Below are positions 26,167-35,015 of a stretch of DNA of 63,546 bases, piece by piece. The stretch's first letter is position 1; each line of letters opens with the position of its first letter. The stretch covers positions 1-63,546 of the forward strand of contig CALDSE010000063.1 of the NCBI GenBank assembly GCA_937911175.1. Reading direction: 5' to 3'. The stretch comes from an uncultured Sediminibacterium sp. Its GTDB lineage: Bacteria > Bacteroidota > Bacteroidia > Chitinophagales > Chitinophagaceae. The notes under the pieces are model-generated. The model was not told the origin of the DNA. It searched no databases and saw only the letters and a list, made by a program, of their open reading frames with translations. Position numbers and translations under genes: made by a program.

Positions 26167-26679
26167 TTAAATACCGTATCGCTCTTTCAATACATGTAAA
26201 TGATGTAGGGCATGACCAAATATAATAAAGCTTAAAGCATTTACTGACATTGGATTATTACTAGCTATTCCTTTTTGTTTTAAGTCTTCTTCAGTAAAAG
26301 AATTAAATAAGAAATTAGTAGACTGTCTTACCGCTTTCCATTCAGCTATCATCTCTTTCCAGTTACGATGCGCAGCAGTGGCATTTTTGGCATATTCATT
26401 TTCATCAAAGCCAGCTATGGCATTAGGTTCTTTTCTGGCAATGGCTACTGCCCTGTAGGCAAAAATTCTTTCTGTATCAATGACATGCTGAAACATTTGT
26501 TTAATTGTCCATTTGTCTTCAGCGTACGCATAATTTATTTTTTCTAAGGGGATAGCATTCCAAGATTCAATTATGCGTTCGTTGTATTGTTGCACCAATA
26601 TTGAATAGTCTTTACCACTTGTATAGTTAATATAAGTTTGATAATAAGGGGCGTATTCAGTAACACTGGGTCTGGGCAT
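26167..26679 (-). CDS. DinB family protein
   Basis: 170-residue four-helix-bundle protein. Metal-binding histidines are placed as in the DinB/YfiT superfamily: His in KQMFQHVIDTERIF and the pair in GHALHHLHVLKERY at the C-terminus. Family members are thiol-dependent or metal-dependent transferases; the activity here is unknown. Follows the ALDH gene by 35 bases on the same strand. Confidence 0.85.
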   Translation of the reverse strand: MPRPSVTEYAPYYQTYINYTSGKDYSILVQQYNERIIESWNAIPLEKINYAYAEDKWTIKQMFQHVIDTERIFAYRAVAIARKEPNAIAGFDENEYAKNATAAHRNWKEMIAEWKAVRQSTNFLFNSFTEEDLKQKGIASNNPMSVNALSFIIFGHALHHLHVLKERYGI

Positions 26680-26714
26680 ATTTTGTTTTTATTAGGTATA
26701 TATTAGTTTATATT

Positions 26715-28238
26715 TTACAAATCGAATTGTATGCCTTGTGCTAATGGTAAATGATTGCTCCAGTTAATAGTATTGGTTTGTCTACGCATATAGGCTTTCC
26801 AAGCGTCAGATCCACTTTCTCTTCCACCACCTGTTTCTTTTTCACCACCAAAAGCGCCACCAATTTCCGCGCCACTAGTTCCAATATTTACATTCGCAAT
26901 GCCGCAGTCACTTCCGCTTTGCGATAAAAATAATTCAGACTCTCTCATATTTAAAGTCATGATGGCAGAAGATAATCCCTGAGGCACTCCATTTTGAATA
27001 GCAATGGCTTGCTCTAATTTGGAATATTTCATTACATATAAAATGGGCGCAAATGTTTCGTGTTGTACAATATTATAATGGGGTAGTGCTTCAGCAATAC
27101 AAGGTTTTACATAACATCCACTTTCATATCCTTTACCTTCTAATACACCACCTTCTACTAAAAATTTACCACCTTCTTTTTTGCAAGCTTCTATAGAATT
27201 CAAATACATTTTTACAGCTTCTTTGTCAATCAATGGGCCCATATGATTTTTTGAATCTAAAGGATCTCCAATTTTAATTTGTCCATAGGCCTTGGTTAAT
27301 TTAGCCACAAAACTATCGTATACTTTTTCATGTATAATTAAACGGCGCGTACTTGTACATCTTTGACCTGCAGTACCAACGGCTCCAAACACCGCACCAA
27401 TTAAAGACATATCTAAATCGGCATGTTCTGAAATAATAATAGCATTATTGCCTCCTAATTCTAAAATAGTTTTTCCTAAACGCGCTGCTACCGCAGTATT
27501 TAATAATTTACCCATTCTAGTAGATCCTGTTGCAGATACTAAAGGAATGCGGGTATCTTTTGACATCCATTCACCCACTTCACGTCCTCCTTGAATTAAA
27601 TTATTAACGCCTTCTGGTACATTATTTTCTTTAAATACTTTTGCAATTATGTTTTGTATAGCATTACCACATAAAGGTGTTTTTTCACTAGGCTTCCAAA
27701 CAGTAACATTACCACATACCCAGGCAAGTGCAGCATTCCAACTCCATACAGCTACTGGAAAATTGAAGGCTGAAATAATACCCACAATACCTAATGGATG
27801 CCATTGCTCATACATTCTATGAGAAGGTCTTTCACTGTGCATGGTAAGTCCGTATAATTGTCTTGATAATCCTACTGCAAAATCGCAGATATCAATCATC
27901 TCTTGTACTTCTCCTAAACCTTCTTGTAAACTTTTTCCCATTTCATAACTTACCAACTGACCCAATGCCTGTTTTTCTTTTCTTAAGGCATCTCCCATTT
28001 GACGAACTATTTCTCCTCTTTTCGGGGCTGGCCAATTTCTCCATTCTAAAAATGCAGACTGCGCTGTTGTAATAATTTTTTCATAAGCTTCTTTATCAGT
28101 ACTTATTACTATTCCAATTTCTTTATTGTCAACAGGAGAAGAAGAAACAATTATTTCACCTTTACTATTTTGCCACACCGTGCCTGTTGAACTTCCCTCG
28201 TTTTTCTTTAGTAATTGCAGTTCTTGTAAAAATTCCAT
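26715..28238 (-). CDS. Aldehyde dehydrogenase, ALDH7 (antiquitin-like) family
   Basis: 507-residue NAD(P)+-dependent dehydrogenase. Seen: PLGIVGIISAFNFPVAVWSWN, WKPSEKTPL, SATGSTRMGKLL (cofactor loop), the general base Glu in LELGGNNAII and the catalytic Cys in GTAGQRCTSTRR. The ALDH7 group includes alpha-aminoadipic semialdehyde (piperideine-6-carboxylate) dehydrogenases, so a lysine-catabolic role is plausible. The neighbours (DinB, heptose adenylyltransferase) do not test that. Confidence 0.88.
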   Translation of the reverse strand: MEFLQELQLLKKNEGSSTGTVWQNSKGEIIVSSSPVDNKEIGIVISTDKEAYEKIITTAQSAFLEWRNWPAPKRGEIVRQMGDALRKEKQALGQLVSYEMGKSLQEGLGEVQEMIDICDFAVGLSRQLYGLTMHSERPSHRMYEQWHPLGIVGIISAFNFPVAVWSWNAALAWVCGNVTVWKPSEKTPLCGNAIQNIIAKVFKENNVPEGVNNLIQGGREVGEWMSKDTRIPLVSATGSTRMGKLLNTAVAARLGKTILELGGNNAIIISEHADLDMSLIGAVFGAVGTAGQRCTSTRRLIIHEKVYDSFVAKLTKAYGQIKIGDPLDSKNHMGPLIDKEAVKMYLNSIEACKKEGGKFLVEGGVLEGKGYESGCYVKPCIAEALPHYNIVQHETFAPILYVMKYSKLEQAIAIQNGVPQGLSSAIMTLNMRESELFLSQSGSDCGIANVNIGTSGAEIGGAFGGEKETGGGRESGSDAWKAYMRRQTNTINWSNHLPLAQGIQFDL

Positions 28239-28256
28239 AGTTGTATAATTTATAAA

Positions 28257-28745
28257 TTAACCTTTCATTTTCTCAATAAGACTAGTTGTTGAAAAACCCT
28301 CTACAATAGGGTTGATAATAACTTTACCGCCATTCGCTATTACTTCTTTACCACCTACTACTTGCTCAATTGTATAGTCGCCACCTTTCACAATTACATC
28401 AGGTAGTAATGCCGTTATTAATTCAAGTGGTGTTTCTTCTTCAAATATAACCACCGCATCTACCACAATTAAATTGGCAAGTACAATGGCCCTACTTTCT
28501 GTGCTATTAATGGGGCGGCTAGGGCCTTTTAATTTTCGAACACTAGCGTCGCTGTTTAAACCCACTATTAAATAATCGGCTTCCTCCGCCGCCTGCGTTA
28601 ATGAAAATAAATGACCCGGATGTAAAATATCAAAACAGCCATTGGTAAAAGAGACTTTCTTGCCTGTTACTTTTAATGCAGCCATGATAGTTTTGGCAGT
28701 GGCAATAGTCATTATTTTTTTTTCAATAGACGCTCCCGTTTTCAT
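28257..28745 (-). CDS. rfaE2: Heptose-1-phosphate adenylyltransferase-like (RfaE2)
   Basis: About 162-residue nucleotidyltransferase. Seen: SFTNGCFDILHPGHLFSL (HxGH site), IVGLNSDASVRKLKGPSRP and IVEGFSTTSLIEK. It matches the separate RfaE2/HldE C-terminal domain, which makes ADP-heptose for the lipopolysaccharide core. I use the ATG at 28745 directly after the upstream stop; a 12-residue longer start at 28781 would overlap the flippase-like gene. Confidence 0.85.
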   Translation of the reverse strand: MKTGASIEKKIMTIATAKTIMAALKVTGKKVSFTNGCFDILHPGHLFSLTQAAEEADYLIVGLNSDASVRKLKGPSRPINSTESRAIVLANLIVVDAVVIFEEETPLELITALLPDVIVKGGDYTIEQVVGGKEVIANGGKVIINPIVEGFSTTSLIEKMKG

Positions 28746-28746
28746 C

Positions 28747-29730
28747 TTAATTTTTTTGCTTGTTGAATAATGGAAGTGCAATTAAAGCAGCGCCTCCTAA
28801 AACTAAAATAATTATGAATTGTGAAAACCATTGCAATGTGCCATTGGCTAATCCTAAAGTATAATCCACTCCGTTTAACTCTAAAACTTTTGCCATAAAA
28901 TAGGCATAAGCACCAATGCCACCTGGCGTTATAATCATACCAATACTTGCAAAGGCTAAACAGCTAATGGCTGTTTGAAAAGAACTTTCAGTTCCCTCTG
29001 TTGCATACAAGCCCACATAAGTGGCTAGTAAATACAAAAACCAAATGGCAAAAGAGTAGAAGAAAAATAAATTATGTTTTTTTAATTTGGTCGCACTCAT
29101 TACGCCTTCCCAAACACCTGCAATAATTTTTTTAATAGCAAGTATTGCATTTTGCATTTTTGATTTGAAAAACCAAAACGCTACGATGGCCGCTAATAGA
29201 ATAACAGCTATAATGATATAGATTGTTTGATTGCTTCCGCTAGCATCTCCGGCGGCTTTTCCATAAGTTTTGAATTGATTCCAACCGGCTTCCACCACAC
29301 TGAATTGAAGGGTAAGGGCTAGTAAAAAAATAACACCTAGGCTTATGACATCAAAGGCCCTTTCTGCAACAATGGTACCTACAATTTTTTCAGCGGGTAC
29401 TTTCTCATATTTTGAAAGTAGGGTACACTTTAAAACCTCTCCTAATCTTGGAACAGCCAAGTTGGCCAAATAGCCAATTAAGACCGCTAAAAATGTATTC
29501 ATAATGGAGGGCTTATATCCCAGCGGTTCCATAATTAATCTCCATCTTAAAGCACGCACTAAATGAGAGAGTCCAAGTATGAGTCCAACAGGGAAAATGA
29601 TCCATAATTTTGACTTTTGTAAGGCTATAGTAAATTTATCCCATTCTTGAGGGGGGATTTGATGTAAACTCCACCAAATCAATAAAATGCCTATGAAAAA
29701 GAAGAAGGCTATTTTAATAAATTTACTCAT
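28747..29730 (-). CDS. Flippase-like (LPG synthase TM domain) membrane protein
   Basis: 327 residues with about eight membrane helices, of the UPF0104/lysylphosphatidylglycerol-synthase transmembrane family. Seen: RALRWRLIMEPLGYKPS, NLAVPRLGEVLKCTLLSKYEKVP, VAERAFDVISLG and ITPGGIGAYAYFMAKVL. No soluble aminoacyl transferase domain, so a flippase-type role is more likely than LPG synthesis. First gene of a minus-strand run with rfaE2, ALDH7 and DinB. Confidence 0.85.
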   Translation of the reverse strand: MSKFIKIAFFFFIGILLIWWSLHQIPPQEWDKFTIALQKSKLWIIFPVGLILGLSHLVRALRWRLIMEPLGYKPSIMNTFLAVLIGYLANLAVPRLGEVLKCTLLSKYEKVPAEKIVGTIVAERAFDVISLGVIFLLALTLQFSVVEAGWNQFKTYGKAAGDASGSNQTIYIIIAVILLAAIVAFWFFKSKMQNAILAIKKIIAGVWEGVMSATKLKKHNLFFFYSFAIWFLYLLATYVGLYATEGTESSFQTAISCLAFASIGMIITPGGIGAYAYFMAKVLELNGVDYTLGLANGTLQWFSQFIIILVLGGAALIALPLFNKQKN

Positions 29731-29887
29731 GTGTAATGCTGTTAAACAATTCTCTGCAATTTACGACCAATTGTCTACAAATGAAGGGGGGAGAGGGTAT
29801 TTATTAGTCTTTTTTGTTGTTTCTTAAAGTCCTTACAATTACGTACCTTCGCACACTCAAACATAGATTTGAGTTAAACCAAAAGGA

Positions 29888-30706
29888 ATGTCTGAAAAAA
29901 AACGAATCTTATATATCGCCACAGAAATGTCGCCCTATTTAGAGCTGACCGAATTTGCTGAGGTAATTAATAAGCTCGCCATAAAAAGCAACGACAGTGG
30001 ATTAGAAGTTCGTTGTATTATGCCTCGTTTTGGGGTGATTAACGAAAGAAGACACCGTTTACATGAAGTGGTTAGACTTTCTGGAATTAATGTTCAATTA
30101 GACGGAGACGACTATCCCTTACAAATTAAAGTGGCTTCTTTACCGAATGCCCGTTTACAAGTATACTTTTTAGAAAACGAAGACTTTTTCAAGCGCAAGC
30201 AAATTTTTCATGATGAAACTGAAAAATGGTTTGATGACAATGCATTAAGAACTATTTTCTTCTGTAGAGGTGCTTTGGAAACAGTGAAAAAATTTGGATG
30301 GCCTCCAGATATTATTCATTGTAGTGGTTGGATGACTGGTTTAATTCCGGCCTATATAAAACACGCTTACAAGAAAGAGCCTGTTTTCTCTAATGCTAAA
30401 ATCGTATACACGATTGGTCAAAATACATTTGAAGAAAAGTTCAATAAAGATTTATTAACAAAGGCTATTATCAATACCAATATTAAAGACAAAGATTTAG
30501 AACCTTTCAAGGATTTAAATAATGCTGCTTTATTTAGAGGTGGTGCTACCTATGCTGATGCTATTACTTTTGGATCTGATATTATTGATAAAAAATTAGT
30601 ATCAGAATTTTCTGCTGTGAAAGGAAAAAAAGTGGTTCCTTTTAACGGATGGGACTCCGATTTAACAGAGTATTTAGATTTATACAACGAACTTGCATCT
30701 AAGTAA
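29888..30706 (+). CDS. Glycogen synthase-like N-terminal domain protein, likely inactive
   Basis: 272 residues matching only the N-terminal GT5 half of glycogen synthases: RILYIATEMSPYLELTEFA, VRCIMPRFGVINERRH, VYFLENEDFF, GWPPDIIHCSGWMTGLIPAY. The sugar-nucleotide motif KxGGLGD is replaced by LELTEFAEV, and the C-terminal catalytic half is absent. Such short relatives are common in Bacteroidota beside DUF4270 genes, as here (15-base gap). A regulatory or binding role is possible; function unknown. Contrast the complete-looking synthase at 62.3 kb. Confidence 0.78.
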   Translation: MSEKKRILYIATEMSPYLELTEFAEVINKLAIKSNDSGLEVRCIMPRFGVINERRHRLHEVVRLSGINVQLDGDDYPLQIKVASLPNARLQVYFLENEDFFKRKQIFHDETEKWFDDNALRTIFFCRGALETVKKFGWPPDIIHCSGWMTGLIPAYIKHAYKKEPVFSNAKIVYTIGQNTFEEKFNKDLLTKAIINTNIKDKDLEPFKDLNNAALFRGGATYADAITFGSDIIDKKLVSEFSAVKGKKVVPFNGWDSDLTEYLDLYNELASK

Positions 30707-30721
30707 AGACAAATTAAATTC

Positions 30722-32209
30722 ATGGTATCAAATTACACAATAAGAATATTTATTATATCTCTTTTTTCAACGCTGGTTTTTTCAGCTTGTACTAGAATTG
30801 GCAGTTCGGAATTAGGTCTTGGTTTACTTCCTTCAATGGATGCTTACAATACAAAAGATACCACACTCGATGTAATTACCGAAACTTTGGAAAGAACAGA
30901 TTCAATGAGGGTCTACTTATCAGACGATCAAGTGCTAGGAAATATAACCAGCGATCCTATTTTTGGAACCACGAATGCTTCTATGTATTTTCAAGTGGTG
31001 CCTAGTTTTTTCCCATTTTTTATTGCAGGTAGTAAAGATAGTTTAGTCGTTGACTCAGCTATTTTAATTTTATCTTATAAAGGTTTTTATGGCGATACCA
31101 CAAAGCCTGTAAAACTTCAATTAAAAAGAATTAGTGCAGCTACACCTTTGGATGCGTATAAATTATATCCCTCTAATTATCCTGAATTATACAATTTCAA
31201 AACCGATCAAAATTTAGGGGAGAGCACTGTCGATTTTGCTAAAATAGGAGATTCATTGTATACCCGATTTGAGGCTTCCAAAAATACCATCCGTATTAAA
31301 TTGTCTAAAAGTTTTGCTACTCAATTTTTAAAAGAATTTGATTCAAATAATGCTTATAGAAGTGATACTACTTTACGTGCCTATTTTCCAGGGTTTGCAT
31401 TAACGGCAGATGAGTCCGCTAATAAAAATGTATTACTAAAAATAAACTTACTAGATTCTAATACTAAATTGGCGCTTTATTATAATACCAATGCAACTGC
31501 TACTAATGCAACTGCTCCAAGAGATACAGCAGTGGTTAACTTTAAGTTTAGTATTTATAGCAATGGAAATGTCAATTTTATAAAGCGTAATAGAAATGGC
31601 GCTGAAATTGCTAAACATATGGATAAAGTGGCCAATGATTCATTGGTCTATGTGCAAACCAGTCCAGGTACCATGGTTAAAGTTAAAATACCAGGTATAA
31701 AGAATTTTGCGAATAAAATTATACACCGTGCTGAATTAATCGCAGAGCAAGTGCCCGATGCAGCTGGAGCAGGTAGTTTAGAATCTAAATTTTTACCTCC
31801 TAGGTATTTGTTCTTAGCAACCTATGATTCTGTTTCAAAGACTTTTGGCAATGTACCTAACGATTTTGCAGGTACCACCAACGCCAGCTCTTTTACACAG
31901 TTTGGAGGTAAATTAATTTATAAGTCTATTGATGGCTATGATAATATAGCTTCTTATACCTTTAATATAAGTAGATATGTGCAAGGAGTTGTCTCTAGAA
32001 AAGACTCTCTATTCGATTTTCGAATTATTGCGCCAGTGAATGACTCCCTTACTTTAGTACCTCCTTATCCTTATAATAAAGAAGCTCCTTCAAAGGACTA
32101 TCTCACCACAGCTATTGCCAACCAGGCAGCTACTGGACGTGTTGTTTTAGGGGGTGGAAGTAGAAAGAAGTTCAGAATGAGGGTACGTATCTATTATTCC
32201 GATTTATAG
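30722..32209 (+). CDS. DUF4270 lipoprotein
   Basis: 495 residues. Lipoprotein signal about 1-22 (FSTLVFSAC); the family opens SSELGLGLLP followed by DTLxVxT-type strands. All-beta, predicted on the outer membrane. DUF4270 proteins are found throughout Bacteroidota and have no assigned function. Probably co-transcribed with the preceding synthase-like gene. Confidence 0.85.
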   Translation: MVSNYTIRIFIISLFSTLVFSACTRIGSSELGLGLLPSMDAYNTKDTTLDVITETLERTDSMRVYLSDDQVLGNITSDPIFGTTNASMYFQVVPSFFPFFIAGSKDSLVVDSAILILSYKGFYGDTTKPVKLQLKRISAATPLDAYKLYPSNYPELYNFKTDQNLGESTVDFAKIGDSLYTRFEASKNTIRIKLSKSFATQFLKEFDSNNAYRSDTTLRAYFPGFALTADESANKNVLLKINLLDSNTKLALYYNTNATATNATAPRDTAVVNFKFSIYSNGNVNFIKRNRNGAEIAKHMDKVANDSLVYVQTSPGTMVKVKIPGIKNFANKIIHRAELIAEQVPDAAGAGSLESKFLPPRYLFLATYDSVSKTFGNVPNDFAGTTNASSFTQFGGKLIYKSIDGYDNIASYTFNISRYVQGVVSRKDSLFDFRIIAPVNDSLTLVPPYPYNKEAPSKDYLTTAIANQAATGRVVLGGGSRKKFRMRVRIYYSDL

Positions 32210-32231
32210 ATCAATTTATTACTTTAATTAA

Positions 32232-32239
32232 TATATTTG
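32232..32239 (+). promoter_or_regulatory. -7 promoter element of metK
   Basis: TATATTTG matches TAnnTTTG, 18 bases before the metK ATG; no clear TTG upstream. The 48-base gap is too short for a SAM riboswitch. Confidence 0.45.
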
Positions 32240-32257
32240 CACCTTAAATACTAATCT

Positions 32258-33511
32258 ATGCCATATTTATTTACTTCAGAAAGTGTTTCTGAAGGACATC
32301 CAGACAAAGTAGCCGATCAGATTTCTGACGCCTTAATTGATAACTTTTTAGCCTTTGACCCACAGTCAAAAGTAGCTTGTGAAACTTTAGTAACTACTGG
32401 TCAAGTAGTTTTAGCAGGGGAAGTAAAATCTAAAGCTTATTTAGATGTACAAACTATTGCGCGTAATGTGATCAAGAAAATTGGTTACACAAAGAGTGAA
32501 TATATGTTTGAAGCAGATAGTTGCGGTGTGTTGTCAGCAATACATGAGCAGTCTGCCGATATCAACCAAGGAGTGGATAGAAAGAAAAAAGAAGAGCAAG
32601 GTGCTGGTGACCAAGGTATGATGTTTGGTTATGCAACAAATGAAACCGATGACTACATGCCTTTGGCTTTAGACTTAGCGCACAAAATTCTAATTGAATT
32701 AGCTGCTTTAAGAAGAGAGAACAAAGCTATTAAATATTTACGTCCCGATGCAAAGTCTCAAGTAACGCTTGAGTACAACGATAAAAATCAACCCGTAAGA
32801 ATTGATGCCATTGTAGTTTCTACTCAACACGACGATTTTGATGCAGAAGCAAAGATGTTAGCGAAAATTAAAAAAGATATTGTTGAAATTTTAATTCCAC
32901 GCGTAAAAGCAAAATATAAGAAATACGCTAAGTTATTTAACAACGATATTAAGTATCATATTAACCCTACGGGTAAGTTTGTAATTGGTGGTCCACATGG
33001 TGACACTGGTTTAACAGGCCGTAAAATTATTGTAGATACTTACGGTGGTAAAGGTGCACACGGTGGTGGAGCCTTCTCTGGTAAAGATCCTAGTAAGGTA
33101 GACCGTTCTGCTGCTTATGCAACGCGTCATATTGCGAAGAACTTAGTAGCTGCTGGTGTAGCGAGTGAGGTATTAGTGCAAGTTTCTTACGCCATTGGTG
33201 TAGCGAAACCTACTTCTATTAACGTAAACACTTACGGTACTGCTAAAGTAAAATTAAACGATGGTCAAATTGGTAAATTAGTAGAATCTATATTTGATTT
33301 ACGTCCTTACTTTATCGAGCAAAGATTAAAGTTAAGAACACCAATGTATAGTGAAACGGCTGCTTACGGACATATGGGTCGTAAGAATGAAACAGTGACT
33401 AAAACATTTACTACACCCGATGGTAAATCAAAGACTATGAAAGTAGAATTATTTACTTGGGAGAAATTAGATTATGTAGCGAAAGTGAAAAAAGCTTTCG
33501 GTTTAAAATAA
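32258..33511 (+). CDS. metK: S-adenosylmethionine synthase
   Basis: 417-residue cytoplasmic enzyme making SAM from ATP and methionine. Seen: [21 protein letters not shown], the loop [42 protein letters not shown] and [19 protein letters not shown]. About 30 residues longer than E. coli MetK (384), with an insertion near [19 protein letters not shown]. Codon use is that of a well-expressed gene. A terminator follows. Confidence 0.97.
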   Translation: MPYLFTSESVSEGHPDKVADQISDALIDNFLAFDPQSKVACETLVTTGQVVLAGEVKSKAYLDVQTIARNVIKKIGYTKSEYMFEADSCGVLSAIHEQSADINQGVDRKKKEEQGAGDQGMMFGYATNETDDYMPLALDLAHKILIELAALRRENKAIKYLRPDAKSQVTLEYNDKNQPVRIDAIVVSTQHDDFDAEAKMLAKIKKDIVEILIPRVKAKYKKYAKLFNNDIKYHINPTGKFVIGGPHGDTGLTGRKIIVDTYGGKGAHGGGAFSGKDPSKVDRSAAYATRHIAKNLVAAGVASEVLVQVSYAIGVAKPTSINVNTYGTAKVKLNDGQIGKLVESIFDLRPYFIEQRLKLRTPMYSETAAYGHMGRKNETVTKTFTTPDGKSKTMKVELFTWEKLDYVAKVKKAFGLK

Positions 33512-33530
33512 TAAATGCATTGAACATTAT

Positions 33531-33563
33531 AAAAACCCTCTCGAGATTCGAGAGGGCTTTTTA
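33531..33563 (+). terminator. Terminator after metK
   Basis: Perfect stem CCCTCTCGA / TCGAGAGGG with a three-base loop, flanked by A-run and T-run. Confidence 0.88.
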
Positions 33564-33620
33564 TTTAGAAGATATAGGCGAATTAGATTTACATCATAGA
33601 CACTTAATTAATATAATTTT

Positions 33621-34175
33621 ATGACGAACGAAAAAAATCCCTGGGAAACCCTTAGTGGTAAATTAGTGTACGATAATCCTTGGATAAACTTAACTGAATA
33701 CGAAGTAATAACCCCTGCAGGCACACCAGGTATTTATGGTAAAGTACATTTTAAAAATATTGCCATTGGTGTTATTGTCATTGATGAAAACGGAGATACT
33801 TATTTAGTAGGTCAATACCGTTTTCCTTTAAATGAATACAGTTGGGAAATTCCAGAAGGGGGTTGTCCCGTAGGAACCGATTATTTAACAACTGCTAAAA
33901 GAGAGTTAAAAGAAGAGACAGGTTTTGAAGCAAAAAATTGGATAGAAATTTTACGCATGCATGTTTCTAATTCAGTATCTGATGAGTACGCAGTAGTCTA
34001 TGTAGCCCAAGACTTAACGGCTGGAGAAGCGGAACCAGAAGACACTGAAAAATTAGCTGTTCAAAAAATGCCTTTTACAGAGGCATTGCAATGGGTAATG
34101 GAAGGAAAAATTACCGATTCAATTACAGTGGCTGCCATTTTAAAATGGAATGCAATGCAATCAAAAATCGTTTAA
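33621..34175 (+). CDS. Nudix hydrolase, ADP-ribose pyrophosphatase-like
   Basis: 184 residues. Nudix region GGCPVGTDYLTTAKRELKEE followed by TGF: the REL-x-EE-x-G core is intact, while the first Glu of the classical box is Thr. IPEGG just before it fits ADP-sugar pyrophosphatases. Substrate not determined. The next gene starts 11 bases after its stop and has a promoter-like element within this end. Confidence 0.85.
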   Translation: MTNEKNPWETLSGKLVYDNPWINLTEYEVITPAGTPGIYGKVHFKNIAIGVIVIDENGDTYLVGQYRFPLNEYSWEIPEGGCPVGTDYLTTAKRELKEETGFEAKNWIEILRMHVSNSVSDEYAVVYVAQDLTAGEAEPEDTEKLAVQKMPFTEALQWVMEGKITDSITVAAILKWNAMQSKIV

Positions 34176-34180
34176 CTTTG
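34173..34180 (+). promoter_or_regulatory. -7 element directly before rlmB start
   Basis: TAACTTTG matches TAnnTTTG and ends only six bases before the ATG of the methyltransferase; if used, the mRNA would be leaderless or nearly so. Confidence 0.35.
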
Positions 34181-34186
34181 AGTTCT

Positions 34187-35005
34187 ATGGAGGAAAGACA
34201 ATCAAGACCAGATAGACCCTATAAGCCAAGACCCAGATTTAATGCAGATCGTGGTCCTGTAACAGAGCGTAAGTTTATTATTGGTCGTCAACCATTAATA
34301 GAGGCATTTGAATCGGGTACCAATATTGAAAAAATACTCATTCAGAAAAATGCACAAGGAGAGGGCTTAACTGAAATTAAAAATGCTGCCAGAGAAAAAA
34401 GTATTCCTATACAATTAGTACCCATTGAGAAATTAAATGGAATGTCTAAGGCGAATCATCAGGGGGTAATCGCCTATATTTCAAAAGTAAAATATTTAGA
34501 ATTACAAGAAGTCATTGATTTTGTGGTAGCTAAAGCACAAACACCCCTTTTTTTAATGCTAGATGGTGTTACCGATGTAAGAAATATTGGTGCTATTGGA
34601 AGAAGCATTCATTGCTGCGGGGCGCAGGCTTTAATTATTCCTGATAAAGGAGTGGGTGCTTTAAATGAAGAAGCTTTTAAAAGTAGTGCAGGAGCACTTG
34701 AACATATACATATTGTAAGAGTGAATAGTTTATTGAAAGCGGTGGACTTACTTCATTTAAATGGCATACAAGTTTTTACCAGTGAAATGCGCGCTGAAAA
34801 AAATATTCATGAACTGGATTTAACCATTCCTTCTTGTATTATTATGGGAGATGAGGGTAGAGGGGTACAACCTTATTTAGCCAAGGCAGCAGACTATTTT
34901 TTCAAAATACCAATGGCCACTAATTTTGATTCCTTTAATGTATCTGTTGCTGCTGGTATTATTTTATATGAGGCCATGAAGCAAAGAATGTTTCCCCAAA
35001 AATAA
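34187..35005 (+). CDS. rlmB: 23S rRNA 2'-O-methyltransferase, RlmB/TrmH (SpoU) family
   Basis: 272 residues. Arg/Pro-rich head, then the L30e-like substrate-binding domain (FIIGRQPLIEAFESG) and the SPOUT knot: MLDGVTDVRNIGAIGRSIHC, FKSSAGALEHIHIVRV, IMGDEGRGVQPYL and NFDSFNVSVAAGIILYE. Predicted to methylate a guanosine ribose in 23S rRNA (G2251 in E. coli). ATG at 34187 avoids overlap with the Nudix gene; a longer frame opening at 34091 would overlap it by 85 bases. Confidence 0.9.
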   Translation: MEERQSRPDRPYKPRPRFNADRGPVTERKFIIGRQPLIEAFESGTNIEKILIQKNAQGEGLTEIKNAAREKSIPIQLVPIEKLNGMSKANHQGVIAYISKVKYLELQEVIDFVVAKAQTPLFLMLDGVTDVRNIGAIGRSIHCCGAQALIIPDKGVGALNEEAFKSSAGALEHIHIVRVNSLLKAVDLLHLNGIQVFTSEMRAEKNIHELDLTIPSCIIMGDEGRGVQPYLAKAADYFFKIPMATNFDSFNVSVAAGIILYEAMKQRMFPQK

Positions 35006-35015
35006 TTGGCCTTAG

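Noticed and set aside
32210..32257. SAM riboswitch before metK
   Set aside because: Only 48 bases and no conserved SAM-I/II blocks.
34091..34186. Longer N-terminus for rlmB
   Set aside because: Would overlap the Nudix coding region by 85 bases and gives residues unlike the family; ATG at 34187 fits.
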